Both the position numbers and the translations under genes were made by a program. Positions 1 to 10,753 of a DNA stretch of 64,000 bases are shown here, piece by piece. The stretch is taken from positions 1,501,867-1,565,866 of the forward strand of contig MEHQ01000174.1 in assembly GCA_008828725.1 (NCBI GenBank), in the 5' to 3' direction. A model generated the notes under the pieces. It saw nothing but the letters and a program-made list of their open reading frames with translations, ran no database searches and was not told the DNA's origin. This stretch comes from Saccharina japonica. Taxonomy: Eukaryota > Sar > Phaeophyceae > Laminariales > Laminariaceae. The stretch's first letter is position 1. The number at the start of each line of letters is the position of its first letter.

Positions 1-1240
1 CAGACTGTGAAACAGAGAAAACCCAAAACAAAATAAACGCAAATTAATGGGCAAGGCAAGTGAGATACGAACGTACCGAGTACGAGAACACAACGACATA
101 AGCCGAACAAAAAAATAAGAACAAAAAGACAAATAAAAAACGAATTCTGAAACGAAACAGAATACAAATGACGCAGGGAGACAGAAGCGCCCCTAGGAGA
201 AACAATAACACACGTGCCCAAGCGAGAAACAGATAGCTGCTGCACGGCCGAGGCAACACGAAGAAAAGTAAGACACCGGCATAAGGCGGTTTCAAAAAGG
301 AGAAACAAGGCAAAAAGCAAGAAAGCAAGAAAGAAGATAATAGAAGAGAGGAAAAGAGAAAAATTGTTGTCAAGGCGATGGTAATAACAGATTCCCGTCT
401 CTGCTACAAGACCGATACGGGGACCTTGTCACACCATCTGCCGTCTCCTTCCTTCTTCTTAAAAGGAACGGTGTCAAGAGTTGGTACTACTCCCCCCCAG
501 TGAGCAAGTCAACAAGAAACATACAAACAAACAAAATAGAAAACAAAAATAGAATTCAGGGGCTAGTCGAGCCGATACCTTGCCGCACAATCGTCGACAG
601 CTGAATCAGTACAGCCGCCCTTGCCCCCCCCCCCTCTCCTTGTCGCCTCTCTAGGCGTCCTGAGCTGCATGCCGTAGCCGGCTCCTCTCCGCTTCGGCCC
701 TGTGCCACCTCGCCATGAAATGGTCCGCCGCCTCAACGACTCCCCGATACTACACTCCACTCTTCTTAGCCGCCCTCTGCCATAGTAACGTTTCTGCTCC
801 GAACAGTAAAAGGGAGCTTTCCGTGGAGCCCTCTGTCGCTCAAAAAACTCTGAGGTCCTCTGCGAGACATTGGGCGCAGTTCTTTTCTGGTCGGCCAGGT
901 CCTGGCTGGGCTCGTCCCACCGACGATCGTCCCAAACATCAACCGCTGGGTGAGTCGCTCATTGGTCGTGCACTGTAAGGTCCCCGCAAAGAGGAGGCGT
1001 CGTTTGCGGGTGGTCGTTTCAAGGCTCTCGCATTGTGCCCTCTTGAGAGCCTTGGCGTACGACATGAGATGGTCGGTGCGTTGTCGGCGCTCGAAGCCAA
1101 CGATCCGTAGGAGGAAGTTGTGGTGTGCCGTTCGGAGCTAAGCGAAGTGCTCCTGGCCAAGGGTCCACGTCATACGCCCGTACAGCAGTGACTCCGTCAC
1201 CTCGGGCTTTAGCATGCGCAACTTTAGAGTGAACGGGACA
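1..1240 (-). mobile_element. LINE-a: 5'-truncated non-LTR retrotransposon relic (RT C-terminal domain, tail, 3' UTR)
   Basis: Read on the minus strand from about 1240 downward, this encodes the region after the reverse transcriptase core of a LINE ORF2-type protein. Recognisable pieces are TLKLRMLKAEV, a LLYG..TWTLGQEHFAEL segment, LRRIIG-like and RTDHLMSYAKAL segments, and a TTRKRRLLFAGTLQ segment. The family is recognised by these C-terminal motifs; the catalytic YADD core is absent, as expected for 5' truncation. A frame ending at 563 (CAARYRLD then a stop) may be the original C-terminus, shifted out of register by a poly-G tract near 627-640. Bases 1-560 are the probable 3' UTR, and the true 3' end lies left of the window. 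Several frameshifts and stops make it a dead copy. Bases 1-650 recur at 5535-6191. Confidence 0.75.
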
Positions 1241-2112
1241 TCCTCCGTATATACGAAGTATAATATTATGTACTTAGTCTTTCTCTGGTATGATATGTGG
1301 GTCATAAACACGGTAACGGTTACCCCTTACTATTTACAATTTATCCCGTCGATTTTTTCTCAAAAGGGGTAGTTGTGCTGGGACCTGGGACGGAGATGTA
1401 ATCAGCTAATACTAGCTGTGTGTGTCTGTGTTCTTCACATTGAACCGTATGTTCGACCCGCAGACATCTAGCACAACCAGTGCTGGTGCTGATTCTTTAT
1501 CCCAGAGGGATATCAAGTCTGAGGACACACAACTATCAGTTATGTAGTCACTAAACTACGACACGGAGATACGACGTTGCAAAGCAACACGCTATGTATG
1601 GAGGGTTATAGCCCGTACCTGGTAAGGATAAATCAGCGTGCTGCACGACTCAAAACATGCAGTAGCCTGCTGCTACAACCAATTTTAGAATTAGCATGCA
1701 ACGCAACATATGCTCCATGCAGTATAATTCAGCCTATAACGTATCGGGTCATACCGTTCGGAATACGACGAATTGGGCGATACTGCTTCTATTATATATA
1801 GTCGTGGTCACTAGGATCGAGCGAGCAAATACGGTTTGGCATTGAACTTCCTCGCCAACATAATAATCGAGTAAGTTACAGCTTGCCACGGCCCAAGATA
1901 GGTTACTTTTCACAAAACCATGGATATCTCATTGGAGTTGCGTTGTATATATAAAACGAAATCAGGTGCCGTCCGTAGAATAAACGAGAGGAATCGTTTC
2001 TCGCCCTTTTTATTAGGTTGGCTGGGTGGCTTTTCCGAACGATTGATCTGCTGCGTGTTGTAATGGTATGGGCTAGGAAGGCCGGTAATTACCTCTGCAT
2101 AGGTAATTGGTC
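1241..2112 (+). repeat. Repeat block C, inverted copy at 10754-11650
   Basis: This block is present again in reverse complement at 10754-11650 at high identity, including the junction into LINE sequence, so the two copies come from duplication of an already composite segment. It contains an SR1 short repeat (1416-1580) and a 74-codon open frame (1577-1801, TTG start) that differs at only a few residues from its copy at 11068-11292. The frame has no recognisable domain. The block ends in GGTAATTACC..GGTAATT, itself a short inverted repeat, and this end recurs a third time at 12085-12140. No TE superfamily could be assigned. Confidence 0.7.
1416..1580 (+). repeat. SR1 dispersed repeat copy 1
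   Basis: Member of a short dispersed family of about 100-165 bp. In order it shows TGTTCTTCACATT, a pyrimidine/CCCG segment, CATCTAGCAC, a GATTCTTTATCCC segment and ACACGGAGATAC. At least ten copies occur in this window in both orientations. Confidence 0.7.
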
Positions 2113-2125
2113 CGTAACGTCCTGC

Positions 2126-2700
2126 TCACACGATGCTTTCTTCCGCTGGTACCCTACCGTGAATACTGTTCAAGTTGGGCAATTCATCCAGGTCGACGTC
2201 TTGTGGGAGCGTCACGGTTGGGCGTCGATGCCCCGTCGTATCCGCTGTCAGGTGGTTTGTCATCCGGATGCCCTTCTGGATGGCCTTGGCAAAACGGCGA
2301 GCTTTTTCCCGGGGTGTTCTGTCGGTGTGCTTGGCAATGAAGAACAACCCCCAGACCACGAGCAATATCTCTGGGAGACGAGCAGGTTTCAAAGACAGCG
2401 TAGACCAAGAATATCAGTTGAAGACAGCGACAATGGATAGAGCGTAATACCTAGCAATTAAATACACCTGCAGGTAACGTTTATCGTGCTTGGTGGACCA
2501 CTGCACTCACCCCAGAAGCCGCCAATGTTTCCAATGTAGTCGAACATGTCAATCGGGTTCTCTTCGGCAATCTCCGTGAGGGAGAACGAGCCCAGGATTA
2601 GGGCAAAGTACAAGTGACCATAAGCAGGATTCTCGCCAATGCTGGACCTCGAATTGACACTTGAACCGAGCACATTGTCAGACATATAATAGTACCAATC
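2126..2700 (-). CDS. C-terminal two-exon fragment of a predicted multi-exon membrane protein
   Basis: Minus strand. Exon A runs 2700 to 2511 (190 nt), entered through an acceptor ending GCGTACAG and left by a GTGAGT donor. Exon B runs 2370 to 2126 (245 nt) after a TCTCCCAG acceptor and ends in TGA. The phase-1 join is open throughout, giving about 145 residues. Exon A starts DWYYYMSDN and contains a moderately hydrophobic GHLYFALILGSFSLTEI stretch. Across the junction runs MFDYIGNIGGFW followed by ILLVVWGLFFIAKHTD, a convincing transmembrane segment with a basic flank. The tail is hydrophilic and ends ESIV. Matching splice signals and phase are good evidence for a real gene, but no named family is recognised; the IGGFW-plus-TM layout resembles C-termini of large protist membrane proteins. 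Upstream exons should lie at higher coordinates; an open minus frame at 2824-3027 is one possibility. It is boxed in by repeats, so it may be a gene remnant. Confidence 0.6.
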
Positions 2701-3077
2701 CTGTACGCGGGGGCGGGGTTGGCAGGGAGAGCCGGTAACAAGCATTCGTGGTCAAGGTGAGACACCGGCATGGGTGTAATTTTCTGTCGCCGGGCGCAAA
2801 TAGTGACATTGGCTCGTTACCTATTATATCTCGCAGTCATGACGTGTTGAACCAGCGTTGAAAACTCCTTGCCACCGTAACTGCATGAGATATTTGCACT
2901 GTTTCAGTGATTGCTCAAGCAGGTGTAGGTCAGCAGTGCATATGGCGCTGGCCACGTCAAAAGTTATATTCTTAGTAATGCGCAGTCCCATGCAAGCGAG
3001 TTGGTGGTCATGCGAGGCAGCAGCCATTTCACGCCCGAGTGAAAACTTCGCTAGTTTTCGATACTGTACTTGTTAGC
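2701..3077 (-). other. Probable intron or upstream part of the membrane-protein gene
   Basis: Bases 2701-2818 read on the minus strand as a plausible intron (GTAACG start, GTACAG end). Beyond it a 68-codon frame (2824-3027) is open and contains ITFDVASAICTADLH, with no recognised domain. Nothing else is supportable here. Confidence 0.25.
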
Positions 3078-3669
3078 ATATGGACGTTAAATAAGCATAC
3101 GTATCGATTGTGATATACAGTCTCTACGCACGGATACGAGTTCACGAGTATCTTAGTTTAGATATTCGGGTAAATACAAGATGCGGAGAGCTTTCGAGTT
3201 TGTCTTACTGGTAGTACGCTCTAATATACCTGGTATGTCCAAAGCATCTCCATCAGGAACAATGCTGAGAACGTTTCTAGAATACTACTATAACGTTGTA
3301 GAGAACATTACAGGGAACAGTACGGACTACGATAGAGTATAACTGTCCGTAGCATGGGCATTGTACCGAGATGATCAGGTGCAGGCATCGCCCACCTCGA
3401 TCACTCTACTCTACTCTACTCTACTCTACTCCATTCCACTCTACTACGCCTACTCTACTCTACTCCTCTACTCCTTTCCACTCTCTTCTTCTATTCTTCT
3501 CTTTTTCTTTTGATCTCTCATATCACTATTGTTCCCACTATGCCCATATAAGCGCCTTTTCAAACTATTACTTTTCTTCTTCGCAAGTGATCTTTACTAG
3601 ACACTTCAGTGCCACCTCTGCCATCTCTCTCCGCAGAAACAGAGCCTCGACACACGCGTCATTTTTCAG
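3078..3669 (+). repeat. R600 dispersed repeat copy a, with CTCTA microsatellite
   Basis: About 590 bp, sharing order and sequence with 8305-8845 (inverted), 14179-14723 and 38200-38753. It starts near CATATGGACGTT, carries a GTTTGTCTTACT segment and an ACATTACAGGGAACAGTACGG segment, then a (CTCTA)n tract at about 3404-3475, GATCTCTCAT, ATAAGCGCCTTTTC, and ends GAGCCTCGACACACG..TTTCAG. No terminal inverted repeat or coding domain was seen, so it could be a SINE-like or non-autonomous element. Confidence 0.7.
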
Positions 3670-5447
3670 GTTATGAGCCTCGACCTCGGTCTACACACCG
3701 ACTTGCACGGCGGACCGACATCTCCCGGCGAGTTCCACACGTTCTACATTTCAAGAAATATCAAGTTTTCAAGTGCGGAGTAATACGGGTTTTTCACCAA
3801 CAATCAGATGATGGGCATCGACTCGACAGCATCGACATCGACTTTCCTCCACTTTCATCGACTTTCATTAAGTTCGTTCGACAGGGTTACTACAAGGAGG
3901 ACTGTTTTCACGCTTACACGCGTGAAGCAGGTAAGGAGTGTTGTCGCGCATTCACGCGCGTAGCATGTACGAGTAAGGAATCCGGTTTTATGCTCTTATA
4001 CGCTCGTACTCGTACGTTCAACGTTGGTTTCACGGGGTAACCGTAAAAATAAGCCAAACGACTATTTGTGTGATATCGCACGCAAAGCGTTGTTTTCGAC
4101 ATTGTAAGCGCGAAACACGTCACACAACTATTTCCGCTCATCACACGCGAAGGTAGTTTCCACACGCGAAGCTAGTTTCCACACTATTAATAGTAGGAAC
4201 GTTACAACACCACTGTTTCTACTTCATCACAACCAAGGTTAGTTTCGAGACAATTGTACGCTGTTCATACGCGCGAGGTCGTTATTAAAACCGTTTCTTC
4301 AAGCGACCAAGCGCGAAGTGCGTACAGATTGATTTGACCTCGTGCAAGTTTTGACGAGCATACCAACAACACGCAGCCGGGTCGTTGACGAATCTTCTAC
4401 TCTGCGTAGCATCGGGGGAACAACCTTCAGCCTATACCCAGGCATCTGTTTCCATCAACGGCTTCACGCTTTCGCTCGCAGGCACACATTTAGACTCGGA
4501 AGGAAATTCATGCTCGTTCATTCTGTGTGGCGTGAAGACCAACATGTGCTGTAATACGCAGCCAGGTCGTTGATGAATGAATTAGTCAGTCTGCTACGGA
4601 GGAATCAACTAATTTCGGTTTGTCTGTTACTATCAGCCTGGTACAGGGGCAACACCGGTTGATAACAAGGAGCTAGCACCTCCGACATCGTAGGACTACA
4701 AGTAATGCTTCATGCTGCTCGACTACTGCTGAAACTTCGCGGCTAATATCTTCGCCATTATCGTTGATTCAGAAGGACATCCAGCACTTCTTATGCAGCT
4801 TCTTCAGGTATTTCACCAGGTTCTACATTACTTCGACTACTGCTGTACGAGCAACGCTGCAACATCACTACCCCGAGAAGGTACCGGCACCTACGACCAC
4901 TTCAACAACAGCATTCTGCGGCTACTCATCCTACAACAGCATGTCCGGAAGTATCGAATGTCTACCTTACGGAAACCAATCCGAATTCTGTTTTTGCAGC
5001 TGATACTTCAGCATCGAAGCCGACAGCATCGCCCCCTACGATCTTACTATGGTTGGGCTCAACAGCACCACTACCAAAGCCTTCATCAAGCAGCTGGCCA
5101 CCACCACCTCCAGCATATTTAGGACCAGCTACGTATTCGGCGACATCCTTGCCAAAACGCAAACACTGCTTTGCCGGCACTTGCTGATTCAACTCAAACA
5201 CGGAATTCGACAATTTCTTGTTGCATACCTGGCATATTTATAGGGGCATCATATTTTCTGTTGCCCCGCAAGACGCGGCCCAACATACTCTGCGAGCAAC
5301 AGGTCCCAGTACAATACTACGGACTGACTGCGAGGACAGGTCTTCACCACCTCCTCAGGTCAATGTCGCCATCATCAACTTCATCTCACAGCCATCTTCA
5401 TCTACTCGTGCATCTTGGTCTGCTCTTTTACGTACAAGTTCTGCACT
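3670..5447. other. No assignable gene; degenerate local repeats and a Ser/Thr/Pro-rich open stretch
   Basis: Around 3900-4180 short phrases such as CACGCGTGAAG and CACACGCGAAG repeat loosely. From about 4570 to 5210 the plus strand has long overlapping open frames rich in Ser, Thr and Pro, including a PPPPPAYLGPATYSAT phrase, while the minus strand also stays open. The bias is consistent with a decayed low-complexity coding exon or with simple-sequence composition, and the two cannot be separated by reading. Confidence 0.3.
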
Positions 5448-5554
5448 GTGTGTGTGTTGTCTTCACATTAAACCCGTTCACACCCAGCGTGTTTCCTGGT
5501 TCCTAATCCTAGAGAGATACAAATTATGTGGTCACAGACTGTGAAACAGAGAAA
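5448..5554 (+). repeat. SR1 dispersed repeat copy 2, abutting the LINE 3' end
   Basis: GTGTGTGTTGTCTTCACATT to AGAGAGATACAAATTATG and GTCACAGACTGTGAAACAG. It runs straight into the 3' end of the LINE copy that follows, and the first bases of the window (CAGACTGTGAAACAG) show the same junction at LINE-a. Confidence 0.7.
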
Positions 5555-6191
5555 ACCCAAAACAAAATAAACGCAAATTAATGGGCAAGGCAAGTGAGAT
5601 ACGAACGTACCGAGTACGAGAACACAACGACATAAGCCGAACAAAAAAATAAGAACAAAAAGACAAATAAAAAACGAATTCTGAAACGAAACAGAATACA
5701 AATGACGCAGGGAGACAGAAGCGCCCCTAGGAGAAACAATAACACACGTGCCCAAGCGAGAAACAGATAGCTGCTGCACGGCCGAGGCAACACGAAGAAA
5801 AGTAAGACACCGGCATAAGGCGGTTTCAAAAAGGAGAAACAAGGCAAAAAGCAAGAAAGCAAGAAAGAAGATAATAGAAGAGAGGAAAAGAGAAAAATTG
5901 TTGTCAAGGCGATGGTAATAACAGATTCCCGTCTCTGCTACAAGACCGATACGGGGACCTTGTCACACCATCTGCCGTCTCCTTCCTTCTTCTTAAAAGG
6001 AACGGTGTCAAGAGTTGGTACTACTCCCCCCCAGTGAGCAAGTCAACAAGAAACATACAAACAAACAAAATAGAAAACAAAAATAGAATTCAGGGGCTAG
6101 TCGAGCCGATACCTTGCCGCACAATCGTCGACAGCTGAATCAGTACAGCCGCCCTTGCCCCCCCCCCCCCCCCTCTCCTTGTCGCCTCTCT
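5535..6191 (-). mobile_element. LINE-e: 3'-end fragment, near-identical to 1-650
   Basis: Offset 5534 from bases 1-650. The two copies appear identical apart from the length of a poly-C tract near 6159-6175. Orientation is that of LINE-a (minus strand), so this is a LINE copy truncated to the C-terminal tail and 3' UTR. It stops exactly where the giant palindrome begins. The near identity argues for recent insertion or segmental duplication. Confidence 0.7.
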
Positions 6192-6386
6192 TGAAATTCT
6201 CGATCTCGCAGCTGCTGTTTTGTTTTATATTGTTTTATGTATATACCTTCGGGCTTTGCCCAATTGCCCCTACGCGCTGTTTCCACCTACTTGTAGGAAT
6301 ATGGGCCCTTGCCCGAGGTAAATATCTTCGCTGTGCTGTATTTTTCCGTGCGCCGAATGAACGTTCGTTCAGCTATATGATTTCTC

Positions 6387-6401
6387 TAGGGTTAGGGTTA
6401 G
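6387..6401 (+). repeat. Short TTAGGG-type interstitial telomere-like repeat
   Basis: TAGGGTTAGGGTTAG, mirrored at 16630-16644 in the other arm. It is only about two and a half units, so it is a hint rather than proof of a telomere-derived junction. Confidence 0.5.
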
Positions 6402-6544
6402 ACCAGGATGAGCGCACACACCGCATACTGCAAGGGTTAACCCAAAAACATTGTCCACGTTACGGTGTGCTATACGTTTGCGGTGGTCCGCAGTCCCTTG
6501 TTTAAAAGGGACGGTTTCAGCCTGCCTCTGGCCCTATTAGTTAT

Positions 6545-6790
6545 TCCTGCGTGGCACACAGCTGGACCACCTACTCGCAGAGTTTGTTCAAATCGTAGAG
6601 ACACACCTTGCCGGCAGATCTGGAGGACGTGCCACCGCCACAAGGGCTCAAATCACACCGGCGTGAATTGAGGGGCAACCGCATACCTTGTGTTCCCGTA
6701 AGGCCTTCTTTTCCGTCAAACCGATCGCTGGGGCAAAGAGCGCCATGGTGTATATACGTATTTCAGCTCCGGACTGTTCGGTAGTTGTGT
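6545..6790 (+). repeat. FB1-derived terminal-repeat fragment in the left arm
   Basis: Shares the phrases GAGACACACCTTGCCGGCAG, CACAAGGGCTCAAATCACACC, CCTTCTTTTCCGTCAAACCGA and GGACTGTTCGG with the right terminal repeat of FB1 at 23560-23745. It is more diverged than the FB1 copies at 22.4 and 47.4 kb, and the outer FB1 end is missing. Mirror copy: 16245-16495. Confidence 0.65.
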
Positions 6791-7439
6791 GATTTGATCA
6801 AACAAAAAAGACACATCAAGCGAATTTCGTTTGGAAAACATTTGTCTTCTCCAATGGTTACTCCTGTACCTTCAATGAACGACGCGTATCAAGTCATGAC
6901 TCAAAGCTCGCCCACGCAAGGACGCGCATCCATTATTCCTTTTTCGAACTCTGACTGTTTCAAGGAAGCCACAACCCTTTTCATCGAGGTGGCCGCAAAC
7001 AGCACCCGCCACGCGTAGATGCTGTGTCTGCCTTTAAACGCTTTTCACGAGGGAAACCGGATCGACTGTCGTCTATTGTCGTGAATTATAACCCCCCTCG
7101 TACGAACTGTAGGTTTCGACGTCGGTCGTCTCTAAGAAATTAATTTCAAGAGACTCCAATATATTATCACTCACCAATTTCCTTCTGGACGTCGATCGAA
7201 AGCGTGCAGTGGAGCAGAGGTGCACAACAGAACGTCAAAACGACACCACACTCTAAAAGTATAGGTGTGGAAAACAAACCCGTGGAAGAGAGTTCCGGAC
7301 AAGCTCGGCATTACGATTTTATTATTGGTTGTTTAACTAGTTTATAGTATGACTTCCCGCATGTCTGGGTCTCGACAATACGATAGTAGGGGTGTCACAT
7401 TTTCGTTTGTGTTTGCGGCACCCCTGAGTGGACCTATAC

Positions 7440-8285
7440 TTGTTTTTTTGCCCCCAATGTGCGGAGCGCAGATGAATTGGATCTCAGACAACGAGACAAG
7501 CCTACAGTACAGGTGAGCAGCAGGCGTTCAGAAACCAGAACATGTATACACTTGGGTGGCGTTATCGTCCTACAATGTTTTGGTCGGGGCCTATCTGTGT
7601 GAAAATACCTTTGTATATCGGACATCCGGAATTGAATTTTGTGCTTGGTAAATAGGTATCTGAGGAAGGTTGTGAATTCCGTGTCGTTCACAAGAAGGGC
7701 AAGCGTTTCGTCGATTTTGCCTTGCCGGTGATATCAGGGCCAGTCTTTATCAGCAGCNCANCCACTAGTTGTTTACGGTTGCATCATCTACCGTAGGACA
7801 TTATTGTCTTGAGCTTACCCGCTGTACCTGTTTTTCTTTGTTTTTGCCCTCGGTTTTGGTCATCGAACAGTTCGTCCGTTCCTATATCTTGGGAGGGGCA
7901 CACGTTCAGGATGTTTCAGCGGTGCCTACACCCGGTTGTAAGTCCGGATGATCAACTTACACCCGAGGTCTGATGTCCCGCACGGATCTGGTGAGTGCTG
8001 AGAGCTTGCAGAGATATGGCGATGTTCGGGCTAACCACCCTCCACAATGCTCACGGAGAGTTTTGCCAAGACTATGCGAACGCTGTTTTGTCGCCAATTT
8101 GCATTCCCGGTCACCACAACCGCGTCGTCTGCTCTTCTTTGCTGTACATGTATGTGTCGCATATGGGATGGTCCAAGACAATCGGCAAAAATGTCAGGTC
8201 TTCTTATCAGGCGACGACATCATCACCTACCCTGTATTGACATCTTCTACGACCTATAGATCACTCGAGACCCTTCTGTGAGTGA
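7440..8285 (+). pseudogene. Decayed coding-like stretch (left-arm copy)
   Basis: Corresponds to 14745-15600 in the right arm. Read in the same sense, both arms share phrases such as CGAQM.WISDNETS and, after frame changes, DVRANHPPQCS and FCQDYANAV. Single-base differences between the arms shift the frames, so neither copy has one continuous reading frame. The composition suggests an old gene or transposon ORF, but no family is recognised. Two N positions lie inside. Confidence 0.3.
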
Positions 8286-8304
8286 CCCATCAAATATGCC
8301 AAGT

Positions 8305-8845
8305 ACGAAATAATCACCATGTGTCGAGGCTCTGTCGCTGGAAGAGAGGTGGCAGAGGTGGCCCGAGTGTCTGTGAAAATCACTTGTTAGAAAAGAAGTC
8401 ATATTTAAAAAGGCGCTTATGTGGCCATAGTGGAAAGGAGTTGATCTGAGATAAGAAGAATGAGAAGAAGAAAGAGTGAGGGGGAAAAGGGAGGAGTGGA
8501 GTAGAGTAGAGTAGAGTGGAGTAGAGTGATCGAGGTGGACAATGCCTGCACCTGATCATCTCAGTACAACTGCCATGCTACGGACATTATCTTTCCTTAG
8601 TCGTACTGTTCCCTGTAATGTTCTCTACAACCTATAGTAACGTTCCTACAACGTTCTCAGCATCGTCCTGATGCAGATGACTTTGGACATACAATTAGAG
8701 CGAACTACGGGTAAGACAAACTCGTAATCTATTCGCATATTGTATTTATCGATTATCGAACATCGAAACTAAAACCCATGTACTTGTATCCGTGCGTGGT
8801 GACTGTACGTCACAGTATATACGTACGGATGTCAACGTTCATATG
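8305..8845 (-). repeat. R600 dispersed repeat copy b
   Basis: Inverted relative to copies a and c, as expected from the palindrome. It carries the same AAGGCGCTTAT..GGCCA, GAGTAGAGTAGAG microsatellite and AACGTTCATATG landmarks. Confidence 0.7.
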
Positions 8846-9480
8846 AACACGCCCCCGATTTGGAATTCAGTAGCTAGGGTAACGCTTACCGTGTAGAAAC
8901 ACGATCCTCAAAAATGTAAATATGATAATGAAAGAAAGGTACAACATAATATATATTCAGTCGTGGGCAAAGGCAGCGGCAGAATGGAAAACAGTGAAAA
9001 CAAAGTTTACTCCATATTGAGCCCCGTGTGATAACGGCAGCGATATGGCTGTACTTGTGTCAGAAAAGCTAATCTTGGTTGTGCATGACCACAAAGTCAT
9101 ACTCTACAACGAAAGGGTAGACAATTATTTTACTGTACTTGCAACCGGCCGCCTCAATTTAATACAACAATAACAGAGCCCCGAAAATAGTATGTAAACG
9201 TGGAGAAACATAGAAAGTCGGTGGGACAAAATAACGATGCCCTACTATGTACCAGTACGTATGAATATTCAATTGTCCAGCAATCGACATTGGGAATTTG
9301 AAGAGACATTTGATAAAACTGGCATGTGTTCCCAGTGTCTAGTATAGACGTGCCTACGTGCTCGTATGAATGCTACCGTGTAGTACCTGGTATGAGCAAA
9401 GTCAATTAGGAAAATAAATCGTGGTGTGAATACCAGCGATACGTACCCAAGGAAAGAAGAGTCAACCCGTCTGCTGGGCC
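8846..9480. other. Arm sequence without recognisable features
   Basis: Mirrors 13570-14178 closely. It contains AT-rich simple stretches and no supportable gene or element end. Confidence 0.4.
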
Positions 9481-9526
9481 CCCTGAATCGATACCTAGAG
9501 CAATATTAAATCGAAGTAGTAGAAAC

Positions 9527-9856
9527 ATGATGACGTCCGTCCAGTACAGCGAAAATGTATACTGTTCGATTGTGTACATGTACGTACGTACTCGGAATAA
9601 GTTTACGGGTACAGATAGTACGGCAATAGGCTACGATGGACGCAATCGTAGCACAAAGTATGCTCGTGGTGGCATGGTGTTGGCCATCGAGCTAAGTCAT
9701 AGAAAAAAAAGTGTTAGAAAGTATCTGCTGTACTTGTGCTACACCCCCTTAAAGGGTCGTGTGACACCTAAGAAGTCGAAGAAAACCGAAACGAAACCTT
9801 GGACGTATACAGGTATATATGATACGTACTCAAAGGAAGGCTGTGTTAAGCTGTAG
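9527..9856 (+). other. Open frame conserved in both palindrome arms
   Basis: A 109-codon frame here matches a 127-codon minus-strand frame at 13163-13546 almost residue for residue. Landmarks are MMTSVQYSENVYC, STAIGYDGRNRSTKYARGG and a lysine-rich TPKKSKKTETKPW. The right-arm copy extends 18 codons further upstream (PPESIPRAILNRSS). The frame could be an exon or TE ORF fragment, but the arms are so similar here that an open frame in both is weak evidence of selection. No domain is recognised. Confidence 0.3.
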
Positions 9857-10189
9857 AACAAACACATAACCAGGCAGATATGTATCCGTTACGGCAAACA
9901 GTGTGCATAATGTTGTGTATGATCTTGCACAAAACTTACGTGAAAATACTACACGTTCAGCAAAGCCAACAAAGAACACGGATTTAAGTATACGAGTACT
10001 CCCCCCACGAAAAGCAAGATCCATTAGACACTGAAAAGGACAACTTACAGCACTACACTACAGCTGTAGTAGTCGTTGCTGCTCACGATGAGGGTGATCT
10101 TCGTTTTCGTGCTGGTATGGTGTAGATATGCTGAACATGTATTTGTGGAAGTGGTTCTGCTGCTGCTGAATTTATGCTCCTGTAGTGCG

Positions 10190-10752
10190 CATGCTAAAGG
10201 CCGAGGTGATGGAGACACTGCTGTACGGGTGTGTGACGTGGACCCTTGGCCAGGAACACTTCGCTGAGCTCCGAACGGCACACCACAACTTCCTCCTACG
10301 GATCATTGGTTTCCAGCGCCGACAACGCACCGACCATCTCATGTCGTACGCCAAGGCCTCAAGAAGGGCTAGGCACAAGCGAGAGCGTTGAGACGACCAT
10401 CCGCAAACGACGCCTCCTTTTGCGGGGGCCTTACAGCGCACGACCAATGAGCGGCTGACTCGACGGGTGATGTTTGGGGCGATCGTCGGTGGGACGAGCC
10501 CGGGACCTGGCCACCCAGAAAAGAACTGGGCCTAATGTATAGCAGATGACCTCAGGGTTTTTCGATCGACAGCGGGCTCCACAGCAAGCTCTCCTTTAGT
10601 GTTCGGAGCAGAGACGTTACTATAGCAGAGGGCGGCTAAGAAGAGTGGGGTTTGGTATCGGGGGGTCGTTGAGGCGGCGGACCATTTCCTGGCGAGGTGG
10701 CACAGCGCGGAAGCGGAGAGGAGCCGGCTACGGCATGCAGCGGAGGACGCCT
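10190..10752 (+). mobile_element. LINE-b: RT C-terminal fragment in the left arm
   Basis: Encodes RMLKAEVMETLLYGCVTWTLG, the LRIIGFQRRQRTDHL segment and SYAKA, then decays through a frameshift. It runs to AEAERSRLRHAAEDA at 10752 and stops at the inner palindrome edge next to an N. It shares with LINE-c a TAA stop just after the PEKNWA phrase, so the two descend from one already dead copy. Confidence 0.75.
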
Positions 10753-10753
10753 N

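Larger units (their letters stand above)
6192..10752 (+). repeat. Left arm of a giant imperfect palindrome (4.56 kb)
   Basis: Reverse complement of 12261-16839. Both outer ends read TGAAATTCTCGATCTCGCAG. The inner ends read GGACGCCT at the left and AGGCGTCC at the right. Sampled stretches range from about 93 percent (8000-8220 against 14840-15060) to nearly identical (9530-9850 against 13165-13490). The arm contains, in order, a TTAGGG-type repeat, an FB1-related fragment, a coding-like decayed stretch, R600 copy b, an open frame and LINE-b. N positions fall at 7758, 7761 and 10753. No target duplication was found at the outer ends. Confidence 0.85.

Noticed and set aside
44..373. 109-codon minus-strand frame, repeated at 5578-5907
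   Set aside because: Leu/Phe-rich translation of purine-rich LINE 3' UTR; it is duplicated only because the repeat is duplicated.
1..6191. 1-650 and 5535-6191 as the two LTRs of an LTR retrotransposon
   Set aside because: The shared block is contiguous with LINE RT sequence in the first copy and lacks TG..CA ends and a primer site, so LINE 3' ends explain it better.
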